Below are positions 1 through 6,712 of a stretch of DNA of 38,528 nt, in pieces (position 1 is the first letter of the stretch; each line of letters begins with the position of its first letter). The position numbers were made by a program, and so were the translations under genes. Source of the DNA: Lachnospiraceae bacterium (GTDB lineage: Bacteria > Bacillota > Clostridia > Lachnospirales > Lachnospiraceae); contig JAGBOJ010000005.1 of NCBI GenBank assembly GCA_017633935.1, positions 1 through 38,528 of the forward strand, read 5' to 3'. A model generated the notes under the pieces. It saw only the letters and a list, made by a program, of their open reading frames with translations. It was not told the origin of the DNA and ran no database searches.

Positions 1-1
1 G

Positions 2-202
2 GCAGCACCTCAGCCGGCGGCAGCACCTTCACCCCAGCCGGCAGCGGGAGCGGGCTGGACATGCTCCTGCGGTACTGTAAATACCGGAAAATTCTGTTCA
101 AACTGCGGTAAGCCCAATCCCACAGGACCGTGGACATGCTCCTGCGGCACTGTAAATACCGGGAATTTCTGCTCCAACTGCGGAAGCCCGAAGCCGCAGT
201 AA
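2..202 (+). CDS. C-terminal fragment of a double zinc-ribbon protein, possibly SPFH / virion-core-like
   Basis: The open frame enters from the left edge and stops with TAA at 200-202, so only the last 66 residues are visible. They consist of a Pro/Ala/Ser linker followed by two near-identical 25-residue zinc ribbons, each with the pattern WTCSCG...FCSNCG, giving four cysteines per ribbon. A Pro/Ala-rich linker leading to one or two ribbons of this form is typical of the C-terminus of SPFH-domain 'virion core protein-like' proteins in Lachnospiraceae. That assignment is inference, because the SPFH part lies outside the window. Any protein ending in treble-clef or zinc-ribbon modules would look the same. 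A hairpin with a short T run follows the stop. Confidence 0.6.
   Translation, partial: AAPQPAAAPSPQPAAGAGWTCSCGTVNTGKFCSNCGKPNPTGPWTCSCGTVNTGNFCSNCGSPKPQ
56..199 (+). repeat. 75-bp tandem repeat encoding duplicated zinc ribbon
   Basis: The segment from 56 is repeated from 131 with a period of 75 bp (25 codons). The first 53 bases of each unit differ at only a few positions. Translation gives WTCSCGTVNTGKFCSNCG and WTCSCGTVNTGNFCSNCG. The high nucleotide identity indicates a recent in-frame duplication, or gene conversion keeping the two modules alike. Confidence 0.85.
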
Positions 203-214
203 GGAACCGTTCAT

Positions 215-250
215 AAATAACTTGAACGAGACAAATGATCAAGTTATTTT
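215..250 (+). terminator. probable Rho-independent terminator of the zinc-ribbon gene
   Basis: A perfect 11-bp inverted repeat, AAATAACTTGA at 215-225 and TCAAGTTATTT at 239-249, flanks a 13-nt loop and ends in a short T run. The stem is AT-rich, so the terminator may be weak. It lies 13 bp after the stop codon. Confidence 0.5.
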
Positions 251-278
251 GCAACAGTTCATTAGCAGCAGATATATA
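249..278 (+). promoter_or_regulatory. weak candidate promoter for the DUF6465 gene
   Basis: TTGCAA (249-254), an 18-bp spacer and TATATA (273-278) would place a start site near 285, upstream of the GGAGG at 298-302. A better -10 match, TATAAT at 287-292, would start transcription inside that ribosome-binding site and is less plausible. Confidence 0.25.
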
Positions 279-310
279 CAATCGGATATAATATTTTGGA
301 GGTAAGGCAA

Positions 311-769
311 ATGTCAGAGGATAAGGAAACAAAGGAAGCTTTTGAAAATAACACTGAAACTGAAAATAAGGAAACCAAGGAGAGCAAGTCCTTTACGGAT
401 AAGTTCAACGAAACAGTAGATAAGGCGGCGGAAAAAGCAAAGCCCTATGTCGAGAAGGCAAAGCCGATGGTAGAGGATGTAAAAAAGCAGGTTAAGAAGA
501 CCGCAAAGCCTGTGGTAAAGGCTGCAAAATCAAAAGCCAAGGCGGTTAAGAAGGCTGTGGACGACAAGCTTTATGAGCATGAAGTGATAGTACAGTATCA
601 GGGAAGATCCTTTTATGCCAAGGATATGAATGAAAGCGCAATAGAGGATTTTGTTGCAAACGGCGGCAAAAGGGATCAGATCAAACAGGTTCAGCTTTAT
701 GTAAAGCCGGAAGAAAATGCCTGCTACTATGTGATAAATAACAAGACTACAGGTAAAGTAGAGCTTTGA
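311..769 (+). CDS. DUF6465 family protein with Lys/Ala-rich N-terminus
   Basis: The protein is 152 residues. ATG at 311 follows GGAGG (298-302) at normal spacing; an in-frame TTG at 296 would lie upstream of that site and is rejected. Roughly the first 90 residues are charged and low-complexity, with repeats such as AKPYVEKAKPMVE and VKKQVKKTAKPVVKAAK, and look like an amphipathic or disordered, basic tail. The remaining ~60 residues form a compact domain beginning VIVQYQGRSFYAKD and ending in a YVKPEENACYYVIN motif, which I recognise as DUF6465, a small domain widespread in Lachnospiraceae with no known function. The lysine-rich arm suggests binding to nucleic acid or to an acidic partner (inference). 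The response regulator gene starts 16 nt downstream and is probably cotranscribed. Confidence 0.75.
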   Translation: MSEDKETKEAFENNTETENKETKESKSFTDKFNETVDKAAEKAKPYVEKAKPMVEDVKKQVKKTAKPVVKAAKSKAKAVKKAVDDKLYEHEVIVQYQGRSFYAKDMNESAIEDFVANGGKRDQIKQVQLYVKPEENACYYVINNKTTGKVEL

Positions 770-785
770 TCTTATAAGGATTTCT

Positions 786-1511
786 ATGGACAGAGTACTT
801 TTTATTTCATCTAATACGCAGAAAATGAGGGAGTTGCAGCATTTTTTTGAAAACGATTACCGTGTTCAGGCGCTGCCGCTCTCAAACGGAAATATCATGA
901 ATGAGCTTGTGGGTATCACCGATTGTGTCGTGGTCTATGCCGAGGCACTTACGAGGACCAAGCTTTTCGGTATCATGGATTTCAGGGAGCAGGACAATAT
1001 CATAAATGTCCCGCTGCTTCTGATCGCTGACGACAGCGACCTTGATATTTTTAAGCAGAATGTCAAGCCCAATCCGGATTATGTACTTCCGCTTGATGCC
1101 TCCATGCGCGATATAAGGCTCGGGATCGAACGGCTTTGTGCCACATCCGAAAAGATCAAGTCGATCCTTGTAGTGGATGATGATTCTGTTTCGTTAAAGC
1201 TTGTAAAATCCTATCTGGATGAAAACTATAAGGTTAATTGCGTAAAGTCGGGAATGCTGGCTCTAAAGTTTTTGGAAAAGCAGAAGCCGGATCTGATACT
1301 GCTTGACTGCTATATGCCGGAGATGAACGGAGCCCAGACCTTACAGCTTATCAGAAATATGCCAAACATTAAGAGGGTGCCGGTTGTGTTTCTGACAGGC
1401 AATTCGGACCGGAATATGGTTATGAACTGTATATCCCTTCATCCCAGCGGATTTCTTGTAAAGCCCGTAAAAAAAGAAGACCTGCTTGCTAAGCTTAAGC
1501 AGGTGATCTGA
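786..1511 (+). CDS. Receiver-only response regulator with degenerate N-terminal receiver
   Basis: The protein is 241 residues; ATG 786 follows AAGGA. The C-terminal half (about 125-241) is a complete CheY-like receiver: acidic triad D131-D133, phospho-acceptor D174 (LLDCYMPEMNG), Thr in FLTG and K226-P. There is no DNA-binding or enzymatic output domain. Residues 1-120 resemble a second receiver fold (RVLFISSN..., strands with VVVYAEAL and PLLLIADD) but lack the phospho-acceptor Asp, so this is a pseudo-receiver (inference from pattern). The same two-part architecture recurs at 21066-21827, so the two are paralogs. The protein probably acts by protein-protein interaction or as a phosphate sink in a phosphorelay. 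It shares a likely transcript with the DUF6465 gene and ends at a strong hairpin. Confidence 0.8.
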   Translation: MDRVLFISSNTQKMRELQHFFENDYRVQALPLSNGNIMNELVGITDCVVVYAEALTRTKLFGIMDFREQDNIINVPLLLIADDSDLDIFKQNVKPNPDYVLPLDASMRDIRLGIERLCATSEKIKSILVVDDDSVSLKLVKSYLDENYKVNCVKSGMLALKFLEKQKPDLILLDCYMPEMNGAQTLQLIRNMPNIKRVPVVFLTGNSDRNMVMNCISLHPSGFLVKPVKKEDLLAKLKQVI

Positions 1512-1524
1512 TAAAGGCAATATA

Positions 1525-1561
1525 AAAGCCGCGGCTGTCATATCCGACAGACCGCGGCTTT
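1525..1561. terminator. Bidirectional terminator between the response regulator and coaX
   Basis: A GC-rich hairpin: AAAGCCGCGG (1525-1534) plus CTGTC (1535-1539) pair with GACAG (1546-1550) and CCGCGGCTTT (1552-1561), leaving a 6-nt loop and one bulged A. It has A's on the left and T's on the right, lies between convergent stop codons and can serve both strands. Confidence 0.9.
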
Positions 1562-1567
1562 GTTCTT

Positions 1568-2335
1568 TCAATCCTTATTCTTATCGTAGATGATCTTAAG
1601 ACCCTTTAACAGCAGATCGGGGTCGATGATTATCTCATGCCGGCAATTGGGAATGACAACTCCCGAGAGCCCGCCCGTGGCTATGACTGTTGCCTTTGAA
1701 TTAAGCTCCTCCTCAAACCGGTCTATCATTCCGTCGATTTTTGATGCCTCGCCAAAGATGATACCGCTCTGCATGGCATCGATCGTATTTGAACCGATGG
1801 CCTTTTTTGGAGTGGCATATGAAACCCTCGGCAGAAGAGAAGTGCCGGAAACAAGTGATTCAAGTGAAACGTTAACACCCGGAAAGATCACACCGCCTAT
1901 ATAAGCCCTGTCACCGTCTATCGCAGCCATCGTGGTTGCGGTCCCCATATCGATCACGATATTCGGGGCACCGTATACATTGAGCGCCGCAACCGAATCC
2001 ACTACAAGATCGGCTCCGAGTGTGGCAGGATCGTCTATTCTTATGTTCAGACCCGTTTTTATACCGGCTCCGACCACAAGCGGATTACGCTTTATTACCT
2101 TCCTTAAAGCGGACTTTACTATATGCGTAAGTGACGGTATGACCGATGAGATTATACAGCCGTCCACGGATTCGGCGGATATGTTGTGTATGCTTAAAAC
2201 CGCCATTATCATCATCGCATATTCCAGCTCGGTCTTTTTTAAGTCAGTCGAGATCCTCTCGGTAAAATGTATCTTTTCGTCGTCAATACAGCCTACGACT
2301 ATATTGGTATTTCCCATATCAACCGCAAGTATCAT
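1568..2335 (-). CDS. coaX: Type III pantothenate kinase
   Basis: The protein is 255 residues, the usual length. CoaX phosphorylates pantothenate with ATP, the first step of coenzyme A synthesis, in the cytoplasm. It has the ASKHA-fold signatures: DMGNTN near the N-terminus (phosphate 1), GADLVVDSVAA in the middle, DMGTATT (phosphate 2) and GGVIFPG after it. The ATG at 2335 (minus) is preceded by AAGGAGG. The ECF S-component gene begins 28 nt upstream on the same strand and is very likely cotranscribed, linking import of the vitamin to its activation. Type III kinases are not feedback-inhibited by CoA (family knowledge). Confidence 0.95.
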   Translation of the reverse strand: MILAVDMGNTNIVVGCIDDEKIHFTERISTDLKKTELEYAMMIMAVLSIHNISAESVDGCIISSVIPSLTHIVKSALRKVIKRNPLVVGAGIKTGLNIRIDDPATLGADLVVDSVAALNVYGAPNIVIDMGTATTMAAIDGDRAYIGGVIFPGVNVSLESLVSGTSLLPRVSYATPKKAIGSNTIDAMQSGIIFGEASKIDGMIDRFEEELNSKATVIATGGLSGVVIPNCRHEIIIDPDLLLKGLKIIYDKNKD

Positions 2336-2363
2336 GTCTGTCCTCCTTATGTGTGTACGGCCG

Positions 2364-2954
2364 TTAAGCCGCGTTTTTTCCTATTGCCGAAATGATACGC
2401 ATTATGACAGGGATGAGCACTATATCAAAGAGCAGTTCAAAAAGGAAATTTACGCCTACAAAGGTTGCAAGCAGAAAAACAATGGGGCTCTGACCTTCGG
2501 CACCGTCGATCCAGAGATTTTTAAATACGGTAAGCATCGCTATACAAAAGATGCCGGTATTTGTGACAGGTGCTATAACGGCTGCGCTTATGACATCCAG
2601 ATACTTTTTCTTCTTAAGCGCTTTATAGATGAGTCCGGAAAAAAATCCTGCGGCAGCGCCCTTTATGAGACAGGTGAGCACGGTCACGACCGGATTCTGG
2701 TTAAACATTAAAAGACTGAAGGGCTCTGAACCGGATATTACGGCTATGACCACTATGAAGCCGAATACACCGCCTAAAAGTGCACCTGCTGCGGGACCGT
2801 AGATAATGGCTCCGATTATTATCGGTATGAGCGATAAAGTGGGGGTAAAGGGTCCTATCCTTATTCCGGATGCAAATACCTGTAGAACGATGATGATAGC
2901 GGCAAGAACCGCCGTGCCAACGAGACGCTGGACTTTTGAAGTCTTACTTGTCAT
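2364..2954 (-). CDS. ECF transporter S component, probably for pantothenate
   Basis: The protein is 196 residues with about six hydrophobic segments. It begins MTSKTSKVQRLVGTA and has the small-residue-rich membrane helices (IIIGAIIYGPAAGALLGG) of energy-coupling-factor substrate-binding subunits. Such S components capture a vitamin and need the shared EcfA/A'/T module, which is not in this window. The gene sits 28 nt upstream of coaX on the same strand, so pantothenate is the best substrate guess and the protein would be PanT-like; the family alone does not fix the substrate. The start is ATG with AGGAGGAG 6-8 nt upstream. The 142-nt gap to azlD holds only a weak promoter candidate on this strand. 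Confidence 0.8.
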   Translation of the reverse strand: MTSKTSKVQRLVGTAVLAAIIIVLQVFASGIRIGPFTPTLSLIPIIIGAIIYGPAAGALLGGVFGFIVVIAVISGSEPFSLLMFNQNPVVTVLTCLIKGAAAGFFSGLIYKALKKKKYLDVISAAVIAPVTNTGIFCIAMLTVFKNLWIDGAEGQSPIVFLLATFVGVNFLFELLFDIVLIPVIMRIISAIGKNAA

Positions 2955-3063
2955 AATTACTCCTCCTGCTGATATTCCCGCATAATTTACGGTTTACAGG
3001 GAGCCGGTCGTAAATGATCTATGATCGGGAACCTGTCACCGCACCGGGATACATCGCACGATT

Positions 3064-3093
3064 AAGATACCATATATAGGGGTCGGGATGCAA
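3064..3093 (-). promoter_or_regulatory. weak candidate promoter for the ECF S-component/coaX pair
   Basis: On the minus strand, TTGCAT (3088-3093), an 18-bp spacer and TATCTT (3064-3069) lie directly after the azlD stop. The match is poor. The pair may instead be read through from azlCD. Confidence 0.25.
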
Positions 3094-3096
3094 CTG

Positions 3097-3405
3097 TCAG
3101 ACTAAAAATAATTCCGAAATAAATACCACAGCACAGCAGATCATCGATACCGGGAAAAGGCCGAGACCTGCCCATGCAGCCGCAATCCCGGTGATGAGTG
3201 CAAGGTATCCCGCAACGGGACTGTTTGTTGCCTCTGTAACCGCCGGAAATGTCATTACGGCAAGTGTTACATAGGGGACATAGTATAAGAAGCTTTGAAG
3301 AAAAACATTTTTTATGCGCTTTCTTATAAGCGTCAGCGGGATTATCCGTATGAGGTTTGTGGTCAGTATCATTGTCAGTATGTAGATCCATGTTGAACCG
3401 GTCAT
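3097..3405 (-). CDS. azlD: Branched-chain amino acid exporter small subunit AzlD
   Basis: The protein is 102 residues with four hydrophobic segments, the size and pattern of AzlD (IRIIPLTLIRKRIKN after the first helix, then VPYVTLAVMTFPA). AzlD pairs with the larger AzlC in the inner membrane to export branched-chain amino acids and analogues. ATG 3405 is preceded by AAGGAGA. It follows azlC by 21 nt on the same strand, so the two form an operon in the standard azlC-azlD order. I chose this frame over the overlapping frame at 3062-3391 because only this one is hydrophobic and family-like. Confidence 0.9.
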   Translation of the reverse strand: MTGSTWIYILTMILTTNLIRIIPLTLIRKRIKNVFLQSFLYYVPYVTLAVMTFPAVTEATNSPVAGYLALITGIAAAWAGLGLFPVSMICCAVVFISELFLV

Positions 3406-3426
3406 AAAAAACAGTCTCCTTTTTTA

Positions 3427-4161
3427 TCAGCCGTTATTTTCGCTGTCAAAAGCCGTATCCTGAGGATGCGGCTTTATATAAGCTGTTACCGCCGAGATCA
3501 ATATCGTAAGAACGATTATCGTAATGCCGGAATTTAAGCCAAGCTTCCCGGCGATACCGGACAGATCGGCAAAAAAGCTCAAGATAAAGCCGGCAGTTAC
3601 GGAAAGGAGCACAGCCCTGTCCTTTTTGCACGGCGGTATGATTATGGCAATGAACATTCCGTAAAGAGCTACGCTTAATGCCGATACCGCTCTTGCCGGA
3701 AGGATATTTCCGGCTATAATTCCAAGCATCGTGCCCAGCGCCCATAAGGGGGTGGATACACTAAAAGCACCGAAGGTATAATACGGATTGAGGTATCCGT
3801 TATAGGCGATGGAAATGCCGAAGATCTCGTCCGTGACGCAAAAGCCTGTCAGTATCCGTTTGAAAAACGGGGTATCGGGAGAAAACTTCTGCGAAAGAGC
3901 CGTGCTCATAAGCAGATATCTTAAATTGGTGACGATGCTCATGGCGATCATGCCCAAAATTCCCGCATCCTGCATTATAATGGTATAGCCTCCGTATTCT
4001 CCGGCAGAGGCTCTTGTAAAAAAGCTGCAGATAAAACCCTGCAGGGGCGAAATAGAGCATTTTTTCGCCATAAATCCAAGGGAAAATGCCACCGCAAAAT
4101 ATCCCAGAGCAATGGGTATGCCGTCTCTTAAGCCTTTTTTATAGGCGGAAATGTCATTCAT
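3427..4161 (-). CDS. azlC: Branched-chain amino acid exporter large subunit AzlC
   Basis: The protein is 244 residues. It starts MNDISAYKKGLRDGIPIALGY, the usual AzlC opening. The ATG at 4161 has GGAGGAAG about 8-10 nt upstream. An in-frame ATG at 4203 would add 14 residues, but it overlaps the -10 box of the promoter described below, so it cannot be on that transcript. Motifs include FFTRASAGEYGGYTI and TDEIFGISIAYN, typical of the AzlC/YgaZ family. About seven membrane helices are visible. The gene is divergent from glnA, with about 150 bp of shared control region, which suggests coordinated amino acid or nitrogen control (inference). Confidence 0.92.
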   Translation of the reverse strand: MNDISAYKKGLRDGIPIALGYFAVAFSLGFMAKKCSISPLQGFICSFFTRASAGEYGGYTIIMQDAGILGMIAMSIVTNLRYLLMSTALSQKFSPDTPFFKRILTGFCVTDEIFGISIAYNGYLNPYYTFGAFSVSTPLWALGTMLGIIAGNILPARAVSALSVALYGMFIAIIIPPCKKDRAVLLSVTAGFILSFFADLSGIAGKLGLNSGITIIVLTILISAVTAYIKPHPQDTAFDSENNG

Positions 4162-4201
4162 GTATATGCTTCCTCCGATCGTATTAAGAAATACGCTAAC
4201 C

Positions 4202-4229
4202 ATTATACTTAAATGAAAGAAAAACTCAA
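4202..4229 (-). promoter_or_regulatory. Sigma-A promoter of azlCD
   Basis: On the minus strand, TTGAGT (4224-4229), a 16-bp spacer and a perfect TATAAT (4202-4207). The predicted start near 4195 gives a leader of about 34 nt before the chosen azlC ATG and rules out the upstream ATG at 4203. Confidence 0.7.
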
Positions 4230-4258
4230 TGGAAGACAGGAGGATATTGGTGTATAAT
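4230..4258 (+). promoter_or_regulatory. Candidate glnA promoter
   Basis: A perfect -10 TATAAT (4253-4258) has only a weak -35 (TGGAAG, 4230-4235) at 17-bp spacing, which may mean an activator is needed. It lies back-to-back with the azlC promoter; the two -35 boxes abut. The predicted start near 4265 leaves a leader of about 47 nt ending in AAGGAGG (4301-4307). Confidence 0.5.
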
Positions 4259-4311
4259 ATTGCACGAAAAAAAATCCTGCACAGCGGGATCAGGTAAAAA
4301 AAGGAGGTATC

Positions 4312-5742
4312 ATGGGTAAGAGTTTAAGGGATGTACAAAAGATCATTAAGGAAGAAAATATACAGATGGTGGATTTTAAGCTCACCGACATAGACGGCAG
4401 ATGGAGGCATCTGAGCATTCCGGCAAAGAATCTCACCGAGAGCATTATGGAGCAGGGTATAGGCTTTGACGGAAGCAATTACGGATATGCACCGGTGGAA
4501 AACAGTGATATGGTGTTCATTCCGGTGCTTGATTCGGCTGTGATAGATAAATATGCAAAGATCCCGACTCTTTCGATGATAGGGGATGTAAGAGTGATCG
4601 ATCTTCCGGAAAACAGGCCGTTTGACCAGTATCCGAGAAATGTGGCGATACGCGCCCTGGAATATATGAAGGAAACAGGGGTGGCAGATGAGATGATCAT
4701 CGGACCTGAGTATGAATTTTATCTTTTCGATAAGGTAAGGTACAGCACAGACTACAATGATATGTTCGTAAAGATCGAGACGGCGCAGGCCGCCTTTGAG
4801 TCGGGAAGCGATGAAAACAACAACGGATTTCAGGTGCTCCCGGGTGCGGGCTACCATAACAGCCTTCCCACGGATATCAGAAACGATTTAAGGAGCCGTA
4901 TGTGTCTTTCGATGGAGGAATGGGGTGTTGCGGTAAAATATCATCATCCCGAGGTCGGAGGAAGCGGACAGATGGAGATAGAGGTCGAGCTTGGCGATAT
5001 GCTTAAGCTTGCGGATGATACGATGTCGGCAAAATATGTCATAAAAAATGAGGCGGTAAAGGACGGTATTACAGCCACCTTTATGCCAAAGCCGCTCTCT
5101 TCGGAGGCCGGAAGCGGAATGCATGTGCATATGCTCCTTTTTAAGGATAAAAAACCCGTCTTTTATGATAAAGACGGCTATGCGCAGCTTTCAAAGACCG
5201 CACATTATTTTATGGGAGGGCTCTTATCACATGCCAGATCGATCTGTGCGATCACAAATCCATCAACCAATTCATATAAAAGGCTCGTGCCCGGCTTTGA
5301 GGCACCGGTCACGATAGGCTATGCAATGAGCAACAGAAGCGCCGTTATCAGGATTCCGGCTTACGCAAAGACGCCGGACAAGAAAAGATTTGAGCTTCGT
5401 AATCCTGATGCCACCTGCAATCCGTATTACGCATACGCGGCTATCCTTATGGCGGGGCTGGACGGAGTGAAAAACAGGATCGACCCTCACGAAAAGGGCT
5501 GGGGACCCTACGACTGCAATCTCTACACTCTTCCCGAGGAGGAAAAGGCAAAGCTTACGGGCCTTCCGGCATCGCTCGATGAGGCGATAGCAGAGCTTAA
5601 GAAGGATCATGATTATCTGACAGCCGGCGGAGTTTTCCCCGAAAGACTTATTAAGCAGATGATCTCCAGAAACGAAAGATCGGCTTCGGCTGTATCAAAG
5701 CTTCCCCACCCTATGGAATTTGCGATGTATTATGATATCTGA
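4312..5742 (+). CDS. glnA: Type I glutamine synthetase
   Basis: The protein is 476 residues. It catalyses ATP-dependent amidation of glutamate to glutamine, the main ammonia-assimilation step, as a dodecamer in the cytoplasm. GSI signatures in order: GFDGSNYGYAPVENSD, GPEYEFYLF (metal-binding Glu), GSGMHVHM, the ATP/glutamate loop NPSTNSYKRLVPGFEAP, and RNPDATCNPYYAYAAIL. Y405 lies in NLYTLPEEE, the position of the adenylylated tyrosine of enterobacterial GSI-beta (NLYDLPPEE); whether it is modified here is unknown. The start has AAGGAGG at ideal spacing. The gene is monocistronic or linked to the Nudix gene 122 nt downstream. A 7-bp hairpin without a T run follows. Confidence 0.97.
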   Translation: MGKSLRDVQKIIKEENIQMVDFKLTDIDGRWRHLSIPAKNLTESIMEQGIGFDGSNYGYAPVENSDMVFIPVLDSAVIDKYAKIPTLSMIGDVRVIDLPENRPFDQYPRNVAIRALEYMKETGVADEMIIGPEYEFYLFDKVRYSTDYNDMFVKIETAQAAFESGSDENNNGFQVLPGAGYHNSLPTDIRNDLRSRMCLSMEEWGVAVKYHHPEVGGSGQMEIEVELGDMLKLADDTMSAKYVIKNEAVKDGITATFMPKPLSSEAGSGMHVHMLLFKDKKPVFYDKDGYAQLSKTAHYFMGGLLSHARSICAITNPSTNSYKRLVPGFEAPVTIGYAMSNRSAVIRIPAYAKTPDKKRFELRNPDATCNPYYAYAAILMAGLDGVKNRIDPHEKGWGPYDCNLYTLPEEEKAKLTGLPASLDEAIAELKKDHDYLTAGGVFPERLIKQMISRNERSASAVSKLPHPMEFAMYYDI

Positions 5743-5758
5743 CATGATGTCATAGTCA

Positions 5759-5778
5759 AAAGGTGCGTTAACACCTTT
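5759..5778 (+). other. Short hairpin after glnA
   Basis: AAAGGTG (5759-5765) pairs with CACCTTT (5772-5778) around a 6-nt loop. No T run follows, so it is a weak terminator candidate or an RNA 3'-end stabiliser. Confidence 0.35.
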
Positions 5779-5802
5779 AGGATACAATATATAGCGATCG
5801 TC

Positions 5803-5836
5803 CGGTCTGTAAGGAACTGCCATTCCCTACAGACCG
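5803..5836 (+). promoter_or_regulatory. Long hairpin directly upstream of the Nudix gene
   Basis: CGGTCTGTAAGGAA (5803-5816) and TTCCCTACAGACCG (5823-5836) pair over 14 positions with one mismatch around a 6-nt loop. No T run follows. The ribosome-binding site AGGAAGG begins 13 nt after the stem. The -10-like TACAAT at 5783-5788 would put the hairpin at the very 5' end of the transcript, where such stems stabilise mRNA or act as protein-binding sites. Its function is unknown. Confidence 0.5.
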
Positions 5837-5864
5837 CAGAGCTGCGAAAGGAAGGAATGACCCG

Positions 5865-6404
5865 GTGATAGAAAGATTTGAATTGATAGATAGAAAAGTG
5901 GTCGACTCCAACAGGGTGTTTGATTACTGCAAGGACACATTGAAGCTTCCCGACGGGCGCATAACGGTTTATGAGACCCTTCTTCATAAAGGTGCGGCCG
6001 CGGTGGTCCCTGTCTTAGATGACGGAAGGATACTCCTTGTTAAACAGTTCAGGCACGCGATAGACAGGGTGAGCCTTGAGATACCGGCAGGAGGCAGAAA
6101 TAATGAGGATGAGCCCTATATAGCAGCGGCAGCAAGGGAGCTTGAAGAGGAGACCGGCTATAAAAGTGACGATCTTACGCATCTTATCTCCTTTGTGACA
6201 GCCATAGCCTACTGCAATGAAAGGATCGAGGTCTTTCTTGCAAGAGGGCTTAAAAAATCCAGCCAGCACCTTGATCCCGACGAATATATTGATGTGGAGG
6301 CTTTTGAGCTTAAGGACCTCCTTGATATGATATATGAAGGCAGGATACAGGATTCAAAGACCATTGCCGCTGTTATGACTTATAAGGCGAAGTCTGGGCT
6401 GTAA
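5865..6404 (+). CDS. nudF: Nudix hydrolase, ADP-ribose pyrophosphatase type
   Basis: The protein is 179 residues. It is predicted to hydrolyse ADP-ribose to AMP and ribose-5-phosphate with divalent cations. A perfect Nudix box (G-x5-E-x7-RE-x2-EE-x-GY form) covers residues 77-99, starting GRNNEDE and ending RELEEETGY. The upstream IPAGG and the preceding LLVKQFRHA are typical of the ADP-ribose pyrophosphatase subfamily. The start is GTG at 5865: AGGAAGG lies 9 nt upstream, and the nearby ATG at 5856 reaches a stop after three codons. Substrate specificity within the NudF-like group is inferred. Confidence 0.88.
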   Translation: MIERFELIDRKVVDSNRVFDYCKDTLKLPDGRITVYETLLHKGAAAVVPVLDDGRILLVKQFRHAIDRVSLEIPAGGRNNEDEPYIAAAARELEEETGYKSDDLTHLISFVTAIAYCNERIEVFLARGLKKSSQHLDPDEYIDVEAFELKDLLDMIYEGRIQDSKTIAAVMTYKAKSGL

Positions 6405-6541
6405 GATAATTGTATTTTCAAGCTTAAGACCGGCGGCTTAAATTGTCAGAATATTCATCTTTCCGGTTTACAAGTGTCAGTATGTTGTAAATGTTATGTA
6501 AATTGTTACGGAAATATTAAATGGTTTACATATTATGACAT

Positions 6542-6571
6542 AAAAAATTTACATAATAGGTTAAATTTTTT
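6542..6571 (+). terminator. AT-rich hairpin and T tract, possible nudF terminator
   Basis: AAAAAATTTA (6542-6551) and TAAATTTTTT (6562-6571) form a 10-bp stem with a 10-nt loop, followed by more T's. Because the stem contains no GC pairs, it could also be an AT-rich protein-binding element rather than a true terminator. Confidence 0.4.
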
Positions 6572-6585
6572 TTTATTTTTTATTT

Positions 6586-6633
6586 TCACAACATATTGTT
6601 AGTTGAATTTTTGGCGTTAACGATATGTTGTGA
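6586..6633. repeat. 16-bp inverted repeat upstream of xerD
   Basis: TCACAACATATTGTTA (6586-6601) and TAACGATATGTTGTGA (6618-6633) are inverted copies with one mismatch, separated by 16 nt. They lie about 50 bp before the xerD -35 box. The arm length and spacing could suit a dimeric regulator or a recombinase, but the site does not match the canonical dif layout (11-bp arms, 6-bp spacer). Confidence 0.7.
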
Positions 6634-6683
6634 TTTTTATGAGAAGTGGGGGATAAACCGCGAAAAATGCGGAAAAATAGGCA

Positions 6684-6712
6684 TTGCTTTTCTGAAAATT
6701 CGTATATATAAT
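6684..6712 (+). promoter_or_regulatory. Sigma-A promoter of xerD
   Basis: TTGCTT (6684-6689), a 17-bp spacer and a perfect TATAAT (6707-6712). The in-frame ATG at 6711 lies inside the -10 box, so translation must begin further down, at 6771. Confidence 0.7.

Noticed and set aside
287-292. TATAAT as the DUF6465 promoter
   Set aside because: Transcription from it would begin inside the ribosome-binding site.
1932-2711. Long plus-strand open frame (259 codons) opposite coaX and the S-component gene
   Set aside because: It is antisense to two well-supported genes, has no ribosome-binding site, and its composition is that of a shadow frame.
6545-6575. dif site next to xerD
   Set aside because: Only one dif-like half (TTTACATAA) is present; no second arm at the expected distance.
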